The notes under the pieces are model-generated. The model searched no databases, was not told the origin of the DNA, and saw nothing but the letters and a program-made list of their open reading frames with translations. This document shows, piece after piece, positions 1 to 5,816 of a stretch of 11,541 nucleotides of DNA. The stretch's first letter is position 1. Every line of letters begins with the position of its first letter. A program made the translations under genes and the position numbers. The DNA comes from Thioalkalivibrio sp. (lineage in GTDB: Bacteria > Pseudomonadota > Gammaproteobacteria > Ectothiorhodospirales > Ectothiorhodospiraceae): positions 1 through 11,541 of the forward strand of contig SKNJ01000142.1 in assembly GCA_007120575.1 (NCBI GenBank). The letters run 5' to 3'.

Positions 1-62
1 ACAGGAACTTTCCGCGCTCATCCTGTCGCAACTAGTACACGCAAGACAGCGAGGAAACTTTC

Positions 63-503
63 ATGCAAATTGCAGACGTCATGACAAAACCGGTCGCGAC
101 CGTCCCCCGTGGTACGACTCTCAAGCAGGCAGCCGCGAAACTCAAGCAGCTGGATACCGGATTCCTGCCGGTATCCGATGAGTACGAGGATCGACTGGTC
201 GGCGTCACCACCGACCGCGACATCGTCGTCCGCTGCGTTGCCGAGGGCATGGATCCCGAGACCACCCCGGTCGAAAGGGCCATGACCGACAAGGTGCTGT
301 ACTGTTTTGCCGACGATGATCTGGAGTCGGCCGCCATGAGCATGGCCGAGCAGCAGGTCTACCGCCTGGTCGTGCTGGACGATGCGAAGTCCAAGCGGCT
401 GATGGGAATCGTCAGCATGGGCGACATCCGCCGCCAGGGCGACGGCAACATTGCCAGCCAGGCGACCGATCGCATCGTGGCCGGCGCCAGACCAACTCCC
501 TGA
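63..503 (+). CDS. Two-CBS-domain protein
   Basis: This 146-residue soluble protein is almost entirely a CBS pair (Bateman module). The first CBS repeat spans about residues 1-60, opens with IADVMTKPVATV and ends in the GVTTDRDIV signature. The second spans about 75-125 and ends in GIVSMGDIRR. Bateman modules generally bind adenine nucleotides such as AMP, ATP or SAM. The T-x-x-D pattern (TTDRD, residues 49-53) is the usual ribose/phosphate-contacting motif, so an energy-sensing role is plausible but not shown. No enzymatic or membrane domain is attached. The start is ATG at 63 with GAGGA at 51-55, seven bases upstream. The rhodanese gene follows on the same strand after 34 bp, so the two are probably co-transcribed. 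The last 15 or so residues look unstructured. Confidence 0.9.
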   Translation: MQIADVMTKPVATVPRGTTLKQAAAKLKQLDTGFLPVSDEYEDRLVGVTTDRDIVVRCVAEGMDPETTPVERAMTDKVLYCFADDDLESAAMSMAEQQVYRLVVLDDAKSKRLMGIVSMGDIRRQGDGNIASQATDRIVAGARPTP

Positions 504-524
504 GTGGGGCCGCGCAGACACCTT

Positions 525-531
525 AAGGAGG
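525..531 (+). promoter_or_regulatory. Strong Shine-Dalgarno site for the rhodanese gene
   Basis: AAGGAGG is an exact anti-16S match lying six bases before ATG 538. It fixes the rhodanese start at 538. The same frame is open back to an ATG at 451, but that start would overlap the end of the CBS gene and add a tail unlike rhodanese. The strength of this site suggests high translation. Confidence 0.85.
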
Positions 532-537
532 GTCATC

Positions 538-864
538 ATGAAAAACATCGATCGCGATACGCTCAAGAAAATGAACGAAGTCGAGCATGAGGATTTCGTG
601 CTCATCAACGTCTTGCCGCGTGACGCCTTCAACGAACAACACATTCGCACCTCGATCAATATCCCGGTCAAGCACGAGGACTTCGCCGAGCGAGTTGCCA
701 AGGTCGCGGGCAGCAAGGACCGCAAGATCGTGGTCTACTGCGCCAATTTCGACTGCGATGCCTCGCCCAAGGCGGCTGAGAAGCTCGCCGCGGCCGGATT
801 TTCGCGGATTTACGACTACGAAGGCGGCACGGAAGACTGGTTCGAACAGAAGGACGCGGCCTGA
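538..864 (+). CDS. Single-domain rhodanese-like protein
   Basis: This 108-residue cytoplasmic protein is a single rhodanese (sulfurtransferase) domain. It begins with a short helix, then VLINVLPRDAFNEQHI (about residues 21-36), the family's strand followed by the segment that leads into the substrate pocket. SINIP at 39-43 is the usual A/S-x-N-I-P turn. The active loop follows VVY at residue 68, reading C-A-N-F-D-C with a second Cys at 73. Cys68 should carry the persulfide. The C-terminal YDYEGGTEDW is the normal closing motif (typically EGG-x-x-x-W). The loop lacks the common arginine at the fifth position after Cys, and the second Cys makes a disulfide or polysulfide relay conceivable. The start is set by the AAGGAGG site at 525-531. 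It probably forms an operon with the upstream CBS gene. Its physiological sulfur donor and acceptor cannot be read from sequence. Confidence 0.9.
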   Translation: MKNIDRDTLKKMNEVEHEDFVLINVLPRDAFNEQHIRTSINIPVKHEDFAERVAKVAGSKDRKIVVYCANFDCDASPKAAEKLAAAGFSRIYDYEGGTEDWFEQKDAA

Positions 865-883
865 AAGACGTCCTGAAAGACCG
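860..883 (+). repeat. 12-bp tandem duplication over the rhodanese stop codon
   Basis: CCTGAAAGAC occurs at 860-869 and again at 872-881, a 12-bp period with only the last two bases of the unit differing. The first copy contains the rhodanese TGA stop (862-864), and the second supplies another TGA in the same frame at 874-876. It looks like a slippage duplication that left a tandem in-frame stop. Confidence 0.75.
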
Positions 884-921
884 ATAGCCGTCACCGCCGG
901 CAGACGCAGACGGTCACCGCA

Positions 922-1026
922 CTGAGCGAGCGCGGCATCGTCACGTTGATCGGCGGTACGGGGTTTGTCGGCCGGGCTCGTGCCGGGCGCCCCTGTGCCA
1001 TGGTGCCAGGCCGGTGCTTGCTCTGA
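922..1026 (+). pseudogene. Possible remnant N-terminus of a Rossmann-fold NAD(P)-binding oxidoreductase
   Basis: In frame from 922 the sequence reads L-S-E-R-G-I-V-T-L-I then GGTGFVGRA (952-978). That is a textbook beta1-loop-alphaA dinucleotide motif (G-x-x-G-x-x-G) of extended SDR or NDUFA9-like proteins, which often begin MSxxx-VTL-GGTGFVGR. The first codon is CTG where ATG would be expected. After the motif the frame loses any helix-like pattern (Arg, Pro, Cys and Gly rich) and stops at 1024-1026. The fragment sits in the 170-bp gap between the rhodanese and acetate kinase genes, opposite in strand to ackA. The best reading is the decayed start of a deleted gene. A chance match remains possible, since only about 18 residues carry the resemblance. 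Confidence 0.35.
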
Positions 1027-1034
1027 CTCTGATT

Positions 1035-2138
1035 TCAGATTTGGTCGAGCACGCTCAGGGTATGGAGGGCAATCATGCGCTCTTCATCCGCCGGTATCAC
1101 GCGGACATCGAAAACCGGCAGGAAGGCCAATCGATCGACGATGCGCTCGCGCACCGGCGCGACGTTCTCGCCGATGCCGCCGGTGAACACCAGTGCATCC
1201 AGGCCGCCCAGTGAAACCACCATTTCGCCAATCTTCTGGGCGGTGCGCAGCACAAAGTAATCCACCGCCAGCTTCGCATCCGGGCTGTCGCTGGCGACCA
1301 GCTCGGACATGTCGGAAATGCCGCCGGACAGGCCTTTGAGGCCCGACTCGTCATGCAGCAGGCGTTCGACCTCATCCAGCTCCAGACCGCAGCTGCGCAG
1401 CATGAACAGCACCGCACCCGGATCAATCGCCCCGCAGCGCGTCCCCATGGGCAGGCCTTCCAGTGCGGTCATGCCCATGGTGGTGTCTACGCTTTTTCCC
1501 GCCCGCATCGCACACAGGCTGGCGCCGTTGCCCAGGTGGGCCGCCACCATACGCTCCGGCGCTCCGCCGAGCTCCTCAGCCAGCACGCGTGCGATCCACT
1601 CGTAGGACAGCCCATGAAAGCCGTAGCGGCGGATACCTTGATTTCGCAGATGCTGCGGCAGTGCGTAGCTGGCGGTGACCGCATCGTGATCGGCGTGGAA
1701 CGCGGTGTCGAAGCAGCCGATCTGCGGCAAATCGGGATAGCGGTCGGCCAGGGCGCGGACAGCCTCGAGGTTGTAGCGCTGGTGCAGCGGCGCCAGCGGC
1801 GTGTAGCGGTCCAGCCGGACCAGGATGTCCTCATCGAGCCGCACCGGCGCACGAAACTCCTCGCCGCCGTGAACGATACGGTGGCCTGCGGCTAGCAGGC
1901 GCCAGTCGTCGCTACGGTCTTGCAGATAATTCAGAACCTCGCCGATCGCGGCGGGCAGATCAAGCTGATCGTCCAGCGTTTGTGCGGCCTCCCCGCGCAG
2001 GCTGAACTGCGGGCGGCTGCCAATGCCGGTGATCCGTCCATCGGCCAGCACAGGCAGTTCGTCATCGCCCCCCAGCACCCGGAACTTGACGCTGGACGAG
2101 CCCACATTCAAAACCACCACCGCGCGCTGCGAACTCAC
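1035..2138 (-). CDS. ackA: Acetate kinase (acetate/propionate kinase family)
   Basis: This ASKHA-fold kinase interconverts acetyl-phosphate + ADP and acetate + ATP; propionate or other short acyl groups are also possible. All family motifs are present: the N-terminal phosphate loop NVGSSSVKF (11-19), GHRIVHGG (85-92, Arg87), the catalytic FDTAFH (Asp144), YGFHG (172-176), HLGNGAS (201-207), GMTALEGLPMGTR (222-234, Arg234) and FTGGIGEN (318-325, Glu324). After Arg234 the sequence reads CGAIDPG where many acetate kinases have SGDIDPG or SGDLDPG, so an acidic residue is replaced by Ala. At 367 residues it is shorter than the usual 400 or so, mainly by loop trimming. The start is GTG at 2138, whose GTGA overlaps the TGA stop of the upstream MaoC-Pta gene by 4 bp, indicating translational coupling and a joint pathway. 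Confidence 0.95.
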   Translation of the reverse strand: MSSQRAVVVLNVGSSSVKFRVLGGDDELPVLADGRITGIGSRPQFSLRGEAAQTLDDQLDLPAAIGEVLNYLQDRSDDWRLLAAGHRIVHGGEEFRAPVRLDEDILVRLDRYTPLAPLHQRYNLEAVRALADRYPDLPQIGCFDTAFHADHDAVTASYALPQHLRNQGIRRYGFHGLSYEWIARVLAEELGGAPERMVAAHLGNGASLCAMRAGKSVDTTMGMTALEGLPMGTRCGAIDPGAVLFMLRSCGLELDEVERLLHDESGLKGLSGGISDMSELVASDSPDAKLAVDYFVLRTAQKIGEMVVSLGGLDALVFTGGIGENVAPVRERIVDRLAFLPVFDVRVIPADEERMIALHTLSVLDQI

Positions 2139-3565
2139 GGCGGCGCCCCGGCTTTCTGCGCCGTGGCCACGCGCAGCGCCAGCGCGCAGGACATCAGCCG
2201 GGTGCGCAGGTTGTCCGAGCGGCTGGTCAGAATGACCGGCACGCGCGCGCCCAGCACCAGGCCAGCGGCGTCACTGTTGCCGAGGAAGGTCAGCTGCTTG
2301 GCGATCATGTTGCCCGCCTCGATATCGGGCGCGACCAGGATGTCGGCATCGCCGGCAACCGCGGAGACAATACCCTTGTTCTCGGCCGACTGGCGCGAGA
2401 TCGCCGCATCCAGGCCCAAGGGTCCGTCGACGATGGCATGTTCGATCTGCCCGCGATCGGCCATCTTGCACAAGGCCGCGGCATCGAGGGTCGACTGCAT
2501 GCGGCCGTTGACCACTTCCACCGCCGACAGCAGCGCCACCTTGGGCCGCTGATCCTGGCCGCCGCAGGCGGTGCGCCACAGGCCGATGGCGTTACGGCAG
2601 ATATCAGCCTTGACCTCGAGATTGGGCGCGATGTTGATGGCCGCATCGGTGATCAGCAGCGGCTTGTGATAAGTCGGCACATCCATCACGTAGGCGTGAC
2701 TGATGCGCCGCTCCGTGCGCAGACCTCCGGCAGAAGCGACCAGGGCGGACAACAACTCGTCGGTATGCAGCGCGCCTTTCATCAAGGCCTGGACGCGGCC
2801 GGTGGCGGCCTGGCGCACGGCTTCGGCGGCCGCGGCATGGGAGTGTTCAACGTCGATCAGTTCATAGTTCGAGATATCCACTTCGGCCTCTTCGGCCGCG
2901 GCGCGGATGCGCGACTCCGGCCCGACCAGCACCGGTACGATCAGGTTTTCGGCCACGGCTTCCGCGATGGCCCGAATGCCATGGGCCTTGACCGGGTGCA
3001 CGATGGCGGTCCGGAGCGGATCCAGCCCGGCGCAGGAATCGATCAGTTCGCGGTAGCGGTCGTGATGCCGGAACTGCACTTCGGGCAATTCAGCCCGCTT
3101 CTGGCGCACCTTCTCGATCGGCGCCAGCACCACCGCCTTGCCGCTGACCAGCATCTCGCCCAGGTCATTGCGGCACTCGCAGTCCAGGGTGACCACCGGC
3201 TTGTCGTGTCGCTTCTCGCGCACGGTCAGGCGCACGTGCACGGTATCGCCGATCCGCACGGGCTTGCTGAAGCGCAGGTCCTGGCTCAAATAAATCGTGC
3301 CAGGCCCCGGCAGCAGCGTGCCGAGCACGGTGGCGATCAAGGCCCCCGGCCACATGCCGTGACCGATGATGCCCTGGAAGATGGTGTTGTTGGCGTAAAC
3401 CTCATCCAGATGCGCGGGGTTGACGTCGCCCGACATCACGGCAAACAACTCGATGTCTTCCTTCGACAGCTTGCGCGACAGACCGGCGTGCTGGCCGATC
3501 TTCAGTTCATCGAAGGTGAAGTTCTCCAGGTACTCGTCGGGCTTGTCGGGTCGATTCGATTCCAT
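2135..3565 (-). CDS. Bifunctional MaoC-like (R)-enoyl-CoA hydratase / phosphate acyltransferase
   Basis: This is a fusion of 476 residues. Residues about 12-150 form a MaoC-type hot-dog domain, with the (R)-hydratase signature SGDVNPAH (Asp47, His52 as the catalytic pair) and GIIGHGM at 65-71. A short charged linker follows. Residues about 175-470 are a phosphate acetyl/butyryltransferase, recognisable from VPVLVGPE (210-217), the DGPLGLDAAIS stretch (380-390), ADILVAPDIEAGNM (407-420) and ARVPVILTSRSD near the end. The first half would hydrate enoyl-CoA to (R)-3-hydroxyacyl-CoA; the second would convert acyl-CoA + Pi to acyl-phosphate + CoA, feeding AckA encoded next. Fusions of this type, paired with acetate kinase, are a known bacterial family. 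ATG 3565 has GGGAG nine bases upstream. The Doc toxin gene ends 21 bp upstream on the same strand, so read-through from the toxin-antitoxin promoter is possible. Confidence 0.92.
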   Translation of the reverse strand: MESNRPDKPDEYLENFTFDELKIGQHAGLSRKLSKEDIELFAVMSGDVNPAHLDEVYANNTIFQGIIGHGMWPGALIATVLGTLLPGPGTIYLSQDLRFSKPVRIGDTVHVRLTVREKRHDKPVVTLDCECRNDLGEMLVSGKAVVLAPIEKVRQKRAELPEVQFRHHDRYRELIDSCAGLDPLRTAIVHPVKAHGIRAIAEAVAENLIVPVLVGPESRIRAAAEEAEVDISNYELIDVEHSHAAAAEAVRQAATGRVQALMKGALHTDELLSALVASAGGLRTERRISHAYVMDVPTYHKPLLITDAAINIAPNLEVKADICRNAIGLWRTACGGQDQRPKVALLSAVEVVNGRMQSTLDAAALCKMADRGQIEHAIVDGPLGLDAAISRQSAENKGIVSAVAGDADILVAPDIEAGNMIAKQLTFLGNSDAAGLVLGARVPVILTSRSDNLRTRLMSCALALRVATAQKAGAPP

Positions 3566-3573
3566 GGCTGCTG

Positions 3574-3584
3574 ACTCCCGGAGT
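3574..3584 (-). promoter_or_regulatory. Ribosome-binding site inside a short perfect palindrome
   Basis: ACTCCCGGAGT is a 5-bp inverted repeat with a one-base centre. On the - strand it contains the GGGAG that serves the MaoC-Pta start. It lies in the 21-bp gap after the Doc stop. It is too short and lacks a T-tract, so it is not a terminator. It could weakly mask the ribosome-binding site unless ribosomes finishing doc open it. Confidence 0.35.
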
Positions 3585-3586
3585 GA

Positions 3587-4009
3587 TCAATATGCGGCGG
3601 CGGCTTCGCTGACAGTTTGCGGGCGGGCGTGGCGACGCAGCCAGTCGGCCAGTTCGGCTTCCGTCAGGGTGCCTTCGGCCAGGCCGAGGAAGACCGGATA
3701 AAGATCGGCATCTTCCGCCACCAGCAGGTAGCCGTTGAGTTCCAGAAAGACTTCGCAGCCGACCGCCGCGGTACGCTTGTTGCCGTCGATGAACGGATGA
3801 TTTCGCGCCAGGCCGAACGCGTAGGCGGCAGCCAGCGCGGGCGCATCAACCAGAGTATCGCCATAGACCGCCAATTGCTGCGGCCGGGCCAGGGCTGATT
3901 CGAACAGGCCCCGGTCGCGCACGCCCGAAGGCCCTCCATGCTCAGCCAGCTGACGCTCATGAATGGCCTCGGCCAGCTCCGGGGAAATCCAGATCCACTC
4001 AGTCATCAT
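3587..4009 (-). CDS. doc: Death-on-curing (Doc/Fic family) toxin
   Basis: This 140-residue all-alpha Fic-fold protein carries the core motif HPFIDGNKR at 71-79. It combines His71, Phe73, Asp75 and the terminal NKR typical of Doc, whereas AMP-transferring Fic proteins end in GNGR. Doc toxins phosphorylate elongation factor Tu and stall translation, and that activity is the best prediction here. Upstream features also fit: the G-x-R-D-x-G-L-F-E-S-A-L segment (29-40) and the helix DAPALAAAYAFGLARN before the motif are standard for the family. The start ATG at 4009 abuts the antitoxin TGA (4010-4012) with no intervening base; a second ATG follows directly at 4006. Adjacency and order (antitoxin first) make a type II toxin-antitoxin operon. 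The motif looks intact, so there is no sign of toxin inactivation. Confidence 0.92.
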   Translation of the reverse strand: MMTEWIWISPELAEAIHERQLAEHGGPSGVRDRGLFESALARPQQLAVYGDTLVDAPALAAAYAFGLARNHPFIDGNKRTAAVGCEVFLELNGYLLVAEDADLYPVFLGLAEGTLTEAELADWLRRHARPQTVSEAAAAY

Positions 4010-4237
4010 TCACTCCGCCAGCTTCTTGAGCAGATTGCGGCGCCGGCGCATGACCTTTTCGGCCACATCCATCTGGGCCGCGAATACCGGATCGAATGGC
4101 GTCAGCGCAATCCCATCCGGCGTTTCCAGCACCATCAGTTCATCTCCACGCTGAACGCGCAGTTTTTCCAACAGTTCCTTGGGCAAAACCACGCCGGTGG
4201 AATTGCCAATGGCGGTCAGTTTGAGCTTGCGGGTCAT
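4010..4237 (-). CDS. AbrB/MazE/SpoVT-family antitoxin
   Basis: This small protein of 75 residues starts MTRKLKLTAIGNSTGVVLPK, the swapped-hairpin AbrB/MazE DNA-binding domain with its G-N-S-x-G-x-x-x-P-K core. It continues with LLEKLRVQRGDELMV. The C-terminal tail (about 46-75) is charged (MRRRRNLLKK) and is the expected toxin-neutralising part. It should block the Doc toxin encoded immediately downstream and repress its own promoter. The start at ATG 4237 was chosen because the AbrB fold begins there, GGAA lies just upstream, and a perfect TATAAT (4266-4271) lies within any longer version. The frame is open to 4318 but that extension would overlap the promoter. Confidence 0.9.
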   Translation of the reverse strand: MTRKLKLTAIGNSTGVVLPKELLEKLRVQRGDELMVLETPDGIALTPFDPVFAAQMDVAEKVMRRRRNLLKKLAE

Positions 4238-4265
4238 GAGATTTTTCCGGGTTGGCCTGATCGCC

Positions 4266-4285
4266 ATTATAACGTTTGTAATAAC
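4266..4285 (-). promoter_or_regulatory. Promoter -10 and candidate operator of the toxin-antitoxin operon
   Basis: On the - strand a perfect TATAAT occupies 4266-4271, about 30 bp before the antitoxin ATG. No convincing -35 hexamer is seen 16-18 bp further upstream. Two related octamers, GTTATTAC (4278-4285) and GTTATAAT (4266-4273), lie in direct orientation with a 12-bp period and overlap the -10. They are candidate antitoxin binding sites. This AT-rich island stands out from its GC-rich surroundings. Confidence 0.5.
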
Positions 4286-4339
4286 CAACGTGCCAGTCCC
4301 CGGGCCGATCAAGGTCAAGCGCCCCGGAAAGCCCGGATC

Positions 4340-5701
4340 TCACTCGGCCAAAGGATTCAAGACCCGCCCCAGAAACAGAATGGTGTCGGTCGGATGATCG
4401 TAGATGGCATAGACAAACGGCCGATCAAAGCGGATTTCCAGCGGTTCGTCCTCGACCGGCATGGCGGTCAAGCGCATCATCACCACCGCCGTGGCGGCGG
4501 CGGCCTCGGTGCCGGCTTCGTCCAGATCGATGAAGGTCTTGTGGAACACCTCGTCGATGTACAGCGACTGCCCCAGCACACCCGGCCCGACGCCATTCAT
4601 GCGGCGGAAATCGGCCTCGGTTCTGGAGAACGCCAGAGGCATGCCCATGTCCTGCAGCAAATCCGACAGACGGAAACTGCTGCCGCCGGTGAATTTCGGG
4701 AAATCCAGCGCCGCGCGCTTGCGCTCCAGACCCTCGACAAGCAAATCGAACGCCGCCCGATCCATGCCGCCCAACCAGGCATCGAAATCGGCCTCGGAAT
4801 CCGCCGGCATGAGGGCCACTAGTGAGACCTCACGACCCAGGTAAGGCAGGCTGACGCCGATGGTGTCGCCACCCACGTGGGCCGCCATGTGATCCGTACG
4901 GTGCATCATGGGCACCTCAACGGTGCGGCCTCGGCCGGTCGTGAAGGGCTGATCGCGGGTCAGTTCCGCCTCGAAGGCATCCTGCCAGCTGGCCAGGAAA
5001 TAGATCGCGTTGACCAGGATCATGCGGGTGTCTTCGTTGACGCTGCCGTCAGGCAGCAGATCACGAATGCGCTCGCGGGTCTGCTCCTCGACCCACTCGT
5101 TGACCTGGCCGCGAATACCGTCCGGATCGCTCTCGAAATCCACCAGCTCGACGCCAGCGCCGTAGTAGCGCTCGATCAACTCCAGATACTCGGGCAGAAA
5201 ACCACCATCATGCTGGCCCCACAGCCGGTTGACCACCGACAGCTCGAAGCCGCGCGCCTCGCCCTGCCGCTCAAGCTTGGCGCGCTCGGCCAGGGCCGCG
5301 TCCAGCGCGCCGAACGCCCGATGCAGTGCCGGCTCGTCCAGGGCAAATCGCAGGGCCTCGCGCATCTGCACGCGGGTCGAGCCGTCGGCCCCGGCATACA
5401 CCATGGCCAAGGCCGACAGAATCGAGTGCGGCGAGATCAGCAGGTGATCGGAAGCCTCCGGATTGGCCAGCAGCTGTTGAAAGGCGGCCAGGGCAAAGTC
5501 ACGGTTGCCGCCGGCAAAACGGTCTTGATCGAACTCAGCGAGCACTGTGGTTTCCTCGAGTTCAGTCGCCGCCGGTGCTTGGTCGGCCACCGGCAGGGCC
5601 GATTCGGGAACGTCGGCTGGCGTCGCTTCCTGCTCGGAAGCCGGTTGACACGCCGTCAGGGCGACGGTGAGCACAGCAGCAAAAATGGCAAGCCGGATCA
5701 T
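4340..5701 (-). CDS. Serpin-family protease inhibitor, predicted lipoprotein
   Basis: This 453-residue protein has a short signal peptide ending in the lipobox L-T-A-C, so Cys18 should be lipidated. The next residue is Gln, compatible with outer-membrane sorting. A low-complexity Ala/Pro/Glu linker (19-60) precedes a complete serpin domain, with LISPHSILSALAMVYAGA (88-105), NAIYFLASWQDAF (231-243) and the family signature IRFDRPFVYAI (423-433). The hinge of the reactive loop is GTEAAAATA (397-405), the small-residue pattern needed for loop insertion and an inhibitory mechanism. Counting from the hinge glycine as P15 places P1 at Leu411 with Thr412 as P1' and Arg410 at P2. This suggests a chymotrypsin- or elastase-like target, though one residue of register error would make Arg P1. 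ATG 5701 has GGAGA eight bases upstream. The gene is divergent from the SNF2 gene; its stop lies 102 bp upstream of the antitoxin start. Confidence 0.92.
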   Translation of the reverse strand: MIRLAIFAAVLTVALTACQPASEQEATPADVPESALPVADQAPAATELEETTVLAEFDQDRFAGGNRDFALAAFQQLLANPEASDHLLISPHSILSALAMVYAGADGSTRVQMREALRFALDEPALHRAFGALDAALAERAKLERQGEARGFELSVVNRLWGQHDGGFLPEYLELIERYYGAGVELVDFESDPDGIRGQVNEWVEEQTRERIRDLLPDGSVNEDTRMILVNAIYFLASWQDAFEAELTRDQPFTTGRGRTVEVPMMHRTDHMAAHVGGDTIGVSLPYLGREVSLVALMPADSEADFDAWLGGMDRAAFDLLVEGLERKRAALDFPKFTGGSSFRLSDLLQDMGMPLAFSRTEADFRRMNGVGPGVLGQSLYIDEVFHKTFIDLDEAGTEAAAATAVVMMRLTAMPVEDEPLEIRFDRPFVYAIYDHPTDTILFLGRVLNPLAE

Positions 5702-5816
5702 CGATATTTCTCCAGATTGGCGACCAGTCGGTATCGCTTCGACCGCTGGATCCGAAAAATGTCCCCTGCAGCTTCACTACACTATCGCGATCCATCCAGC
5801 CCAAAGTCGCAAGAAA
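5702..5816. other. Divergent intergenic region between the serpin and SNF2 genes
   Basis: This 115-bp spacer must carry start signals for both flanking genes. The serpin ribosome-binding site (CTGGAG on the - strand) is clear at its left edge. No good sigma70 hexamer pair was found on either strand, and no strong inverted repeat beyond a TCGCGA hexamer near 5785-5790. Confidence 0.5.

Noticed and set aside
1..26. Inverted repeat ACAGGA ... TCCTGT upstream of the CBS gene
   Set aside because: Six-base arms with a 14-base loop at the window edge are easily due to chance, and no hairpin terminator or operator is supported.
451..537. A longer N-terminus for the rhodanese
   Set aside because: An exact AAGGAGG lies six bases before ATG 538, and the longer form would overlap the CBS gene.
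865..1034. Rho-independent terminator between the convergent rhodanese and ackA genes
   Set aside because: Several GC-rich partial repeats are present but no stem is followed by a T-tract on either strand.
2438..3574. A 378-codon + strand open frame opposite the MaoC-Pta gene
   Set aside because: It has low-information, His/Gln/Gly-rich composition and lies opposite a gene with unmistakable catalytic motifs.
4238..4318. A longer N-terminus for the AbrB-type antitoxin
   Set aside because: The AbrB fold starts at 4237, and the added stretch contains a perfect TATAAT and the candidate operator.
5667..5816. A longer N-terminus for the SNF2 protein, from ATG 5667
   Set aside because: It would overlap the divergent serpin start and cover its ribosome-binding site, and the extra 50 residues show no helicase or SWIM similarity.
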